Of a DNA stretch of 5,139 nucleotides, positions 1 through 5,139 are shown in pieces. The translations under genes were made by a program, and so were the position numbers. The notes beneath the pieces were generated by a model that had not been told where the DNA came from, searched no databases, and saw nothing but the letters and a program-made list of their open reading frames with translations. Where the stretch lies: contig DNMQ01000434.1 of the NCBI GenBank assembly GCA_003488145.1, forward strand, positions 1-5,139, read 5' to 3'. The first letter of the stretch is position 1, and every line of letters begins with the position of its first letter. Source of the DNA: Pseudomonas sp. (GTDB lineage: Bacteria > Pseudomonadota > Gammaproteobacteria > Pseudomonadales > Pseudomonadaceae).

Positions 1-209
1 TGGGCGGCACCGCCGGCGCCAGCGATGATCACGCGCAACCCGCGGGCTTCGGCCTGTTCGGCGTACTGGAAGAGCAGGTCCGGGGTGCGGTGGGCGGACA
101 CCACCGTCACTTCATGGGGGATGCCCAGTTTTTCCAGCATGTCGGCGGTGTGGCTGAGGGTGGACCAGTCGGACTTGGAGCCCATGATCACGCCTACCAG
201 TGCGCTCAT
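1..209 (-). CDS. purE: PurE, N5-carboxyaminoimidazole ribonucleotide mutase (N-terminal part, runs off the left edge)
   Basis: The first 69 codons of purE are present; the rest lies beyond base 1. PurE is a cytoplasmic enzyme of de novo purine synthesis that converts N5-CAIR to CAIR, using the product of PurK. The translation starts [10 protein letters not shown] and carries the class I PurE signature: GSKSDW at residues 10-15 (substrate phosphate and catalytic Asp region), SAHRTP at 38-43 (the catalytic His is H40) and the start of the AGAGGAA loop at 63-69. The ATG at 209-207 is supported by a GAGAGG Shine-Dalgarno (222-217) seven bases upstream and by the usual position of GSxSDW close to the N terminus. 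In pseudomonads purK commonly follows purE, which would place it just outside the window; that is inference. The leader upstream has possible regulatory structure, listed separately. Identification is very secure. Confidence 0.97.
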   Translation of the reverse strand, partial: MSALVGVIMGSKSDWSTLSHTADMLEKLGIPHEVTVVSAHRTPDLLFQYAEQAEARGLRVIIAGAGGAA

Positions 210-216
210 CGTCGTG

Positions 217-222
217 CCTCTC
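217..222 (-). promoter_or_regulatory. Ribosome binding site of purE
   Basis: On the minus strand GAGAGG is followed by seven bases (CACGACG) and then the purE ATG. Complementarity to the anti-Shine-Dalgarno sequence and the spacing are both good, and this fixes the purE start. Confidence 0.8.
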
Positions 223-227
223 ATTGG

Positions 228-241
228 GCGCCCGCGGGCGC
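228..241. repeat. 14-base perfect palindrome in the purE leader
   Basis: GCGCCCGCGGGCGC reads the same on both strands. It lies five bases upstream of the purE Shine-Dalgarno and just after the T-rich tail of the upstream hairpin. It could be an operator half-site pair, or an RNA element that shelters or exposes the ribosome binding site. As an RNA hairpin it would have little or no loop, so a true stem would use only its outer four or five base pairs. It could also be a chance product of very high GC content. Its function is not known. Confidence 0.45.
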
Positions 242-244
242 GTC

Positions 245-274
245 AAGAACAACAAACCACGCAAAAGAGCGTGG
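245..274 (-). terminator. Rho-independent terminator-like hairpin between the kinase gene and purE
   Basis: On the minus strand CCACGC (274-269), a TCTTTT loop and GCGTGG (262-257) form a perfect six-base-pair stem. Two possible G-T pairs extend it at the base. The T-rich run TTTGTTGTTCTT (256-245) follows immediately. This is the layout of an intrinsic terminator. It lies 84 bases after the kinase stop codon and 48 bases before the purE start. It either ends the kinase transcript or, if the TATACT promoter at 327-322 is real, sits inside the purE leader as an attenuator. Confidence 0.65.
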
Positions 275-321
275 CCTGGACAGTCGCGGACCGACCTTGG
301 CCGCCCGCGCGAAAGCCGCGC

Positions 322-327
322 AGTATA
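322..327 (-). promoter_or_regulatory. Possible -10 element (TATACT) for purE
   Basis: On the minus strand TATACT matches the sigma-70 -10 consensus (TATAAT) in five of six positions and stands out in a very GC-rich gap. The -35 region is poor: with a 17-base spacer the hexamer is TACTGG, and there is no TGn extended -10. The predicted transcript would start near 315 and give a purE leader of roughly 105 bases containing the terminator-like hairpin at 274-257. purE needs a promoter somewhere, and this is the best candidate I can see in the 148-base gap. Confidence 0.35.
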
Positions 328-357
328 GCGCAAGGCGTGACCAGCCAGTACCCCGCG

Positions 358-2850
358 CTACTGCAGCGCAGCAGGCGCCAGGCGTGGCAGTTCGATCCAG
401 AAACGGCTGCCGACGCCAGGTTCGCTGTGCAGTCCCAGCTGGCCGTTCATCAGGCGGGCGAACTCCAGGCACAGCGACAGCCCTATGCCGGTGCCCTGGA
501 TCATGCTGTTCTCGCGCCCGAGCCGCTGGAAGGGTTCGAACACCTGCGCCTGCTGCGCGGGCTCGATGCCCAATCCCGTATCCTCGACCAACAGCCGCAC
601 ATGCCCCGGGCTGGTTTCGGTACGCAGGCTGATGTGGCCATCGGGGACGTTGTACTTCATCGCGTTGGACAGCAGGTTGAGCAGCACTTGGCGCAACCGA
701 CGCGGCTCGGCAAGCACCTGCAGTGGCTCATCCGGCAACTGCAACTGCAGATGCAGGCCGCGTTGCTGAACCTCGAGCGAGACCAGTTCGGCGCACTCGC
801 GCATCAGGTTGCAGACGTCCACCGCCTGCAGTTCGAGCTGCGCCGGTTCGTTCTGCAGGCTGGACCACTCGAGAATCTCGCCCAGCAGCTGGTTGAGATG
901 GCGACTGGCAAGCAGGATCTCGTCGAGGTATTCCGCCGCCTCGGATTGGCTCTCGTCGTCGCAGTCCATGCGCATCAGCTGGGCGAAACCGAGAATCGCA
1001 TTGAGCGGCGTGCGCAGTTCATGGCTGATACCCGAGAGCAGCCGGCCCTTCGCTTCGCTGGCAGCCTGGGCCTGCAGGGTCGCCGCGCGTAGTTCTTCCT
1101 CGACCCGCTTCAGCGCGTCGATATCCACATGAGTACCGGCGAGTATCTTCGCCACGCCGGTATCCGGATCATGTTCAAGCACACGCCCGCGGCTGAGCAG
1201 CCAGTGGTAGTGGCCCTGGGTATCGGCGAAGCGGTATTCGGCCTCGTAGCGCTGCTGCAGCCCACGGCTGACGCGTTCGATCTGCGCCAGCGCCTGCGGC
1301 AAGTCGTCGGGGTGGATACGGCGACGGAACTCGCTATCGCTGAGCTGCCCCGACGGCAGGCCGAAGCGCGTCCCCATACCGCCGCGTATACGCAGCCGGT
1401 GGTTGGGCATGTCATATTCCCAGAGGCTCTCGGTTGCGCTTTCCAGCACCAGTTCCAGTCGTCGTTGCGCCTCCCAGCGCTCGGACTCGCTGTAGGCCAG
1501 GCGACTGCCGATGTCCTGGGTGTGACGGCACATTTCGTCCAGCTCGCGGATCTGCGACTGGGCCGGCTGCGGCTGCCAGCGGCCGACGCCAATCTCGCCG
1601 AGCATCCGCGAGATGCCGGCGATGGGCGTCAGCAGCGCGCCGCTAAGCTGGCGTGCGCGCAGCCACATGAGGGCGAAGAAACCGATATAGAACAGCACCA
1701 ACCCGGCAATCAGCAGATAGCCGATCTGCTGGTAACGGCTCGCCAGGGCATTGGTCTGGCGAAATACCGCGGCCTCATCGACCACCGCCAGCAGGTGCCA
1801 GCCGGTCTGCGCCACAGTGGTCCATGCCACCAGCTGCGGCCGGCCGCCAAGCATCACTTGCTGTACGCCGCTGCTGGCCCCGGAGATCGCCGCGGCGAGT
1901 TCAGCGGTTTCCGGGCGGCGATCGAGCTGGAAATCCTCCGGTTTGAACACCTCGCGGCGGATGGCATCCAGATACGAATGCTCGGTCAGCTCGGCCAGGC
2001 CGAAATCCGCTTCGCCAGGTTCGGGCAGCGCCATGATCGACAGATCATCGCTGACCAGCATGGCGTAGCCACCCCAGGGCACCTGCACCTGGCCGATCTG
2101 CTCGAGGATGCCGCTGACGGTGATGTCGATGCCGACCACGCCTTCTAGAAAATCGCCGCGGTACACCGGCGCGGTCGCCGACATCATCCAGCCGTGCCCG
2201 GCCGGGTCGAGGTAGACATCGGTCCACACTACGCCGCGCGACGGGTTGTGCTTGGCGTCTGCCAGGTAATAGAAGTTGTACTTGGGGATATCCATGTCCG
2301 CCGGGTACTGATCGAGCGTGAAGAACCACGGATAGATATGGTTGAAGCTATCCCAACTGTTGAAGTAGAGGCTGGCGACCAGCGGATTGCGCGCTTCGAT
2401 CTCCTTCATCAGCGGTTCCAGCTGCCGCAGCCTGGCGATCTTCTGCAGGTCATGCCGCTCGGGGGCAGTGGCGTTGGAATAGAACACGGCGGCACCGCCG
2501 TCATCGCTGGGGCTGTAGCGCACACCCTCGTCGCTCAGGGCCAGTTCGGGCACCTGTCCCGGCGCGACGCCCCGCAACGCCTGCGCGGTGAGATTGCGAT
2601 ACAACTGGGTCAGGGAGCTGACCTGGCTGAGCTGCTCGCTGATCAGACGCGACTCTAGACTTACCGCCGCCTGCAGGTCGTTGAGCGCGGTTTCGCGCAG
2701 ATGCTCGACCTGAGCGTCGCGAATGGCGTTGTTGGTCAGCAGATAGATCGCGATCAACGCGGTTTCCACCAGCACCAGTGGGATGAGCGCGCTGCGCACG
2801 AAGGCCCGCCAGATCCATTGACGCAGGCCGATTGGCTTTGAGGTGGGCAC
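358..2850 (-). CDS. Membrane-bound sensor histidine kinase, dCache-like sensor + PAS + HisKA + HATPase
   Basis: An 830-residue inner-membrane sensor kinase, counted from a GTG start. Order of parts: a basic N terminus; TM1 at about 20-39; a large periplasmic region at about 40-374 that resembles a double Cache (dCache_1) ligand-binding domain, with a W209/Y213/D215 segment and GVVGIDI at 237-243; TM2 at about 376-397; a linker that may be a degenerate HAMP; a PAS fold at about 465-585 with IHPDDL at 512-517; HisKA with H-box SHELRTP and phospho-acceptor H610; and HATPase_c with N-box N725/N729, G1 DTGLGI 757-762, F-box FEPF 771-774 and G2 GTGIGL 786-791. All catalytic boxes are intact, so it should be active. 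There is no receiver, Hpt or output domain, so it needs a separate response regulator, and none is in the window. The GTG at 2850 has GGAG six bases upstream. An in-frame ATG at 2913 (21 residues longer) has no Shine-Dalgarno. The ligand is unknown; Cache domains commonly bind amino acids, organic acids or amines. Function as a kinase is secure, the specific role is not. Confidence 0.93.
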   Translation of the reverse strand: MPTSKPIGLRQWIWRAFVRSALIPLVLVETALIAIYLLTNNAIRDAQVEHLRETALNDLQAAVSLESRLISEQLSQVSSLTQLYRNLTAQALRGVAPGQVPELALSDEGVRYSPSDDGGAAVFYSNATAPERHDLQKIARLRQLEPLMKEIEARNPLVASLYFNSWDSFNHIYPWFFTLDQYPADMDIPKYNFYYLADAKHNPSRGVVWTDVYLDPAGHGWMMSATAPVYRGDFLEGVVGIDITVSGILEQIGQVQVPWGGYAMLVSDDLSIMALPEPGEADFGLAELTEHSYLDAIRREVFKPEDFQLDRRPETAELAAAISGASSGVQQVMLGGRPQLVAWTTVAQTGWHLLAVVDEAAVFRQTNALASRYQQIGYLLIAGLVLFYIGFFALMWLRARQLSGALLTPIAGISRMLGEIGVGRWQPQPAQSQIRELDEMCRHTQDIGSRLAYSESERWEAQRRLELVLESATESLWEYDMPNHRLRIRGGMGTRFGLPSGQLSDSEFRRRIHPDDLPQALAQIERVSRGLQQRYEAEYRFADTQGHYHWLLSRGRVLEHDPDTGVAKILAGTHVDIDALKRVEEELRAATLQAQAASEAKGRLLSGISHELRTPLNAILGFAQLMRMDCDDESQSEAAEYLDEILLASRHLNQLLGEILEWSSLQNEPAQLELQAVDVCNLMRECAELVSLEVQQRGLHLQLQLPDEPLQVLAEPRRLRQVLLNLLSNAMKYNVPDGHISLRTETSPGHVRLLVEDTGLGIEPAQQAQVFEPFQRLGRENSMIQGTGIGLSLCLEFARLMNGQLGLHSEPGVGSRFWIELPRLAPAALQ

Positions 2851-2856
2851 GATGGG

Positions 2857-2860
2857 CTCC
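2857..2860 (-). promoter_or_regulatory. Ribosome binding site supporting the GTG start of the kinase
   Basis: On the minus strand GGAG is followed by six bases (CCCATC) and then GTG at 2850-2848, in frame with the kinase. The alternative ATG at 2913-2911 is preceded by GCAAGCGCGATGGT, which has no comparable purine-rich match. This favours the GTG start, but the choice is not proven. Confidence 0.5.
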
Positions 2861-2969
2861 AGCGGCCGCGCAAGGCGAATAATCAGCAGTAGGCGCGGCG
2901 AGGCCGTGATCATACCATCGCGCTTGCGGCGTCGAGCTAGTGGCCTGCGCGGTGAGGCAGTTCGGATAT

Positions 2970-3021
2970 AGATGGCTCCGAAACAAGGCGCTGGAGCCTT
3001 GCGGCGCGGGCGCCGCCATCT
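2970..3021 (-). terminator. Nested inverted repeats after quiC, probable transcription terminator
   Basis: Just past the quiC stop codon the minus strand holds three possible stems. An outer stem pairs 3021-3015 with 2976-2970 (GATGGC/GCCATC plus one A-T pair). Inside it, GCGGCG (3016-3011) and CGCCGC (3006-3001) form a hairpin with a four-base loop. Next, CAAGGC (3001-2996) and GCCTTG (2989-2984) form a hairpin with a six-base loop, followed by only TTT (2983-2981). The second hairpin is the terminator candidate, but its T-tract is short, so termination may be weak or Rho-assisted. The stems overlap by one or two bases, so not all can form fully at once. Confidence 0.45.
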
Positions 3022-4943
3022 CAGCAGGCGCTGGCGACGCTGGTGGCGCTGGGAGCCGAACGGCGGCATTGCTTGGCCATCGCCGCCAGGCGCACCGCGA
3101 CATTCGCGGTGCCGTAGCCGGTGTAGCCATTGCAGCGCTGCAGGATCTCGAAGAAGAAGCGGCCTTCGAACGGCTCGGTGTAGACGTGGAACAGCTCGCC
3201 ACCCTCGGCATCGCGGTCGTAGAGCACGTTGTAGCGCGCCAGTTCGGCGAGCAGCGCGTCGTCGAAATCGAACCGCGCCGCCAGATCGTCGTAGTAGTTG
3301 CGCGGGATTTCCAGCAACGGCACCCCGGCCGCCTGCGCCCGGGCGACCTCGGCGAAGATGTCGTCGCAGGCGAACGCCACGTGGTGCACCCCGGCGCCAC
3401 GATAACTGGACAGCGCCTGGGCGATCACGGTATCGCGATCCTGCGAGGTGTTCAGCGGCAGCCGGACGCGGCCGCAGGGGCTACGCATGGCGCGGCACTT
3501 CATCAGCCCATAGGGATCGGGCAGCAGCAGCTCGTTGTCGGCCTCGAAATCGAACAGGCTGCGATAGAACAGCACCCAGCTGGCCAGGCTTTCGGCCGGC
3601 AGCGCGGTAGCCATGTGATCGATACGCTGCAAGCCCGCATCCTTCGGGCCGACCGCATGCAGACGGAAGTCGATGTCGTAGTTGCTCTGCCCTGGCGCAC
3701 CGGATTCGAGCAGATAGATAAGGCTGCCGTCCGGCGCGCGCACGGCCGGAATCTGCCGCTCGTTCGGCCCGATCAGGCCACGGTAGGGCTGGCCGCCAAA
3801 GGCGCAGGCACGCGCCAGCGCCGGCCCCTCTTCGTCGATCTTCAGCGCCATGGCGCACACCGAAGGGCCATGCGCCTCGAAGTAGTTGTGGGCAAACGAA
3901 TAGGGCTCGGCGTTGAGCACGATATTGATCTCGCCCTGGCGAAACAGCTGCACATCCTTCGAGCGGTGCTGACCGACATGGGCGAAGCCAAGACGCTGCA
4001 GCCAGCTGCCGAGGCGCACGGCGTGCGGCTCGTCCACCGCGAACTCGAGGAAATCGATGCCTTCGTAACGCGGTGCCGGCGGTGGCGCGAACAGCGTTTG
4101 CGCCAGCGCCGGGCTGGTCGAGGCACTCAGACGTTGCCCGGTTTTCTCTTCCAGGTGCTGAAGCGCACGCAGGCCGTCAGCGGCGATGCCCCGCGGCGGC
4201 GCAGCGCGGAAGCCATCGTTGAACACTTCCAGCGACAACGGGCCGCTGTAGCCGGCCTGCAGCACCGGCGCGAGAAAGCCCGCCAGGTCGAATTCGCCCT
4301 GCCCGGGAAAACAACGGAAATGCCGGCTCCACTGCAGCACATCCATCGCCAGCAGCGGCGCATCGGCCAGCTGCACGAAGAAGATTCGCTCGCCGGGAAT
4401 GTCGACGATGCCGCTCGGGTCGTCGCCCAGCGCCAGCGTATGGAAACTGTCGAGAATCACCCCCAGTGCGGGATTGTCGACCTGTTGCACCAGTGACCAG
4501 ACCTGTCGCCAGGTCTTCACGTGGCGGCCCCAGGCCAGCGCTTCGTAACCCACGCGCAGCCCGCGCGCGCCGGCGCGCTCGGCGATCTGGCCGAGGTCAC
4601 CCACCAGCGTCTCGTTGTCGCCCAGCGCATCGGCCTGGACGTTGCTGCAGAGCAGCATCAGGTCGACACCCAGCTCGTGCATCAGGTCGAACTTGCGCTC
4701 GGCGCGATCGAGATTGCGCTGCACCCGCGCACGCGGGCAGCCCTCGAAATCGCGGAACGGCTGGAACAGCGTGACGGCAATGCCCAGGTCCTCGCACAGG
4801 CGGCGGATGTCCTGCGGGCTGCCGGAGTGATAGAGCAGGTCGTTCTCGAACAGCTCGACGCCATCGAATCCAGCCGCCGCGGCGGCCTCCAGCTTCTCCG
4901 GCAGGGTGCCGCTCAGCGACACGGTGGCGATCGAACGTTTCAT
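3021..4943 (-). CDS. quiC: 3-Dehydroshikimate dehydratase, QuiC1 type (TIM-barrel dehydratase fused to an HPPD-like domain)
   Basis: A 640-residue cytoplasmic enzyme expected to convert 3-dehydroshikimate to protocatechuate, feeding quinate and shikimate carbon into the beta-ketoadipate pathway. Residues about 1-270 form a sugar phosphate isomerase/AP endonuclease-2-like barrel with an early FDGVELFEND strand. The likely divalent-metal ligands are E134 (GYEALAW), D165 (LDSFH), Q191 (VQLAD) and E239 (SLEVF), consistent with what I recall for Pseudomonas QuiC1. After a proline-rich linker near 284-292, residues about 293-620 form a two-module vicinal oxygen chelate domain like 4-hydroxyphenylpyruvate dioxygenase. 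Its two-His-one-carboxylate set looks intact: H443 (IDHMA), H521 (VHHVAF) and E599 (FFEIL). The family is usually about 630 residues, so this copy is full length. AGGAG seven bases upstream fixes the ATG at 4943-4941. The gene upstream ends 67 bases away on the same strand, so co-transcription is possible. It is often annotated only as a bifunctional isomerase/HPPD-domain protein. True HPPD activity is unlikely, because the N-terminal fusion marks the dehydratase family. Confidence 0.92.
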   Translation of the reverse strand: MKRSIATVSLSGTLPEKLEAAAAAGFDGVELFENDLLYHSGSPQDIRRLCEDLGIAVTLFQPFRDFEGCPRARVQRNLDRAERKFDLMHELGVDLMLLCSNVQADALGDNETLVGDLGQIAERAGARGLRVGYEALAWGRHVKTWRQVWSLVQQVDNPALGVILDSFHTLALGDDPSGIVDIPGERIFFVQLADAPLLAMDVLQWSRHFRCFPGQGEFDLAGFLAPVLQAGYSGPLSLEVFNDGFRAAPPRGIAADGLRALQHLEEKTGQRLSASTSPALAQTLFAPPPAPRYEGIDFLEFAVDEPHAVRLGSWLQRLGFAHVGQHRSKDVQLFRQGEINIVLNAEPYSFAHNYFEAHGPSVCAMALKIDEEGPALARACAFGGQPYRGLIGPNERQIPAVRAPDGSLIYLLESGAPGQSNYDIDFRLHAVGPKDAGLQRIDHMATALPAESLASWVLFYRSLFDFEADNELLLPDPYGLMKCRAMRSPCGRVRLPLNTSQDRDTVIAQALSSYRGAGVHHVAFACDDIFAEVARAQAAGVPLLEIPRNYYDDLAARFDFDDALLAELARYNVLYDRDAEGGELFHVYTEPFEGRFFFEILQRCNGYTGYGTANVAVRLAAMAKQCRRSAPSATSVASAC

Positions 4944-4950
4944 GCGGTTA

Positions 4951-4955
4951 CTCCT
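4951..4955 (-). promoter_or_regulatory. Ribosome binding site of the QuiC-type gene
   Basis: On the minus strand AGGAG is followed by seven bases (TAACCGC) and then ATG at 4943-4941. This rules out the 28-codon upstream extension of the same frame, which would overlap the preceding gene. Confidence 0.85.
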
Positions 4956-4973
4956 GTTACCGGGTGACTCGGG

Positions 4974-4990
4974 ATGCTGCGCGGCAGCAC
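4974..4990 (-). other. Small inverted repeat between the upstream gene and quiC
   Basis: On the minus strand GTGCTGC and GCAGCAT flank a CGC loop and could pair over six Watson-Crick pairs plus one G-T. No T-run follows, so this is not a convincing terminator. It fits either a simple read-through spacer or a modest RNA-processing hairpin. Nothing else stands out in the 67-base spacer (4944-5010) apart from the quiC ribosome binding site. Confidence 0.25.
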
Positions 4991-5010
4991 GGGGATCGAC
5001 GCGGGCATGA

Positions 5011-5139
5011 TCAGGGCACCAGGCCATCGCGCTCGCCCGGCTCGGTCAGCGGCAACATCAAGCCGCTCTGACCAGGCATTGCCGCAGCCGAATCCTCCAG
5101 CAGCGCGCGCAGCGGCGTAGCGATGGAGGCGGTGTAGTC
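5011..5139 (-). CDS. C-terminal end of an unidentified protein (runs off the right edge)
   Basis: An open frame enters from the right edge on the minus strand and ends in TGA at 5013-5011. It gives 42 residues beginning DYTASIATPL and ending ERDGLVP. Codon use is rich in third-position G and C, as in the neighbouring genes, and the stop sits 67 bases before quiC on the same strand, which supports a real gene tail. There is no transmembrane segment or recognisable motif in this piece. Quinate/shikimate genes near quiC in pseudomonads include transporters, a TetR regulator, shikimate dehydrogenase and type II dehydroquinase, but I cannot match the tail to any of these, so I do not name it. Confidence 0.6.
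   Translation of the reverse strand, partial: DYTASIATPLRALLEDSAAAMPGQSGLMLPLTEPGERDGLVP

Noticed and set aside
218..246. Possible purE promoter with TTGACG as the -35 (246-241)
   Set aside because: TTGACG is a fair -35, but at a 17-base spacer the -10 would be TGAGAG, a poor match that overlaps the purE ribosome binding site and would leave almost no leader.
25..1092. Plus-strand open frame of 355 codons spanning the purE start, the gap and the kinase 3' end
   Set aside because: It runs antisense across two real genes and their spacer, is rich in Gln/Ala/Arg, and no homology is apparent.
1129..2148. Plus-strand open frame of 339 codons antisense to the kinase
   Set aside because: It lies entirely within the kinase gene on the opposite strand, has no recognisable motif, and its composition is that of a reverse-frame shadow.
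2963..2983. Possible kinase promoter using TATATC as the -10
   Set aside because: The only TTG-containing hexamer nearby (TTGTTT) is about 10 bases away, too close for a sigma-70 spacer, and no proper -35 stands at 16-18 bases.
2914..3069. Longest possible N-terminal extension of the kinase, back to an ATG at 3069
   Set aside because: It would overlap the 3' end of quiC by 49 bases, adds an Arg/Pro-rich stretch unlike a sensor kinase N terminus, and runs through the probable terminator.
2940..4496. Long plus-strand open frame of 518 codons antisense to quiC
   Set aside because: It lies opposite a clearly recognised gene and reads as low-complexity Arg/Gln/Ala/Val-rich protein without any domain. 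Such frames are expected opposite GC-rich genes with G/C third positions.
4944..5027. 28-codon upstream extension of quiC
   Set aside because: A strong AGGAG precedes the internal ATG at 4943, and the extension overlaps the tail of the upstream gene in another frame.

Overview
The window looks like a GC-rich gammaproteobacterial chromosome, most likely Pseudomonas or a close relative such as Stutzerimonas. The basis is strong G/C preference at third codon positions, a Pseudomonas-type fused 3-dehydroshikimate dehydratase, and a class I PurE. The genus is an inference, not a database match. Every gene I can support lies on the minus strand, so transcription runs from the right edge to the left edge. 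Long open frames on the plus strand are antisense shadows of these genes.

In transcription order the layout is as follows. (1) 5139-5011 is the last 42 codons of an unidentified gene. (2) 4943-3021 is a 640-residue protein with an N-terminal sugar-phosphate-isomerase-like TIM barrel and a C-terminal 4-hydroxyphenylpyruvate-dioxygenase-like domain. This is the QuiC1 type of 3-dehydroshikimate dehydratase, which makes protocatechuate in quinate/shikimate catabolism. (3) A gap of about 110-170 bases follows, holding nested inverted repeats that probably end the quiC transcript. (4) 2850-358 (or from 2913) is a membrane-bound sensor histidine kinase: TM, periplasmic dCache-like sensor, TM, PAS, HisKA, HATPase. 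No response regulator is visible. (5) A 148-base gap (357-210) has a -10-like TATACT, a good hairpin with a T-rich tail, a 14-base perfect palindrome and the purE ribosome binding site. (6) 209-1 is the first 69 codons of purE, which runs off the left edge.

The genes do not form one obvious pathway. quiC belongs to aromatic catabolism and purE to de novo purine synthesis; the kinase between them has an unknown signal. The region is mostly ordinary core and catabolic chromosome. The parts most worth a second look are the two structured intergenic regions, the purE leader (a possible attenuator) and the quiC-kinase gap, plus the open question of what the kinase senses and which regulator it phosphorylates. 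I see no mobile element, CRISPR array, tRNA or rRNA.
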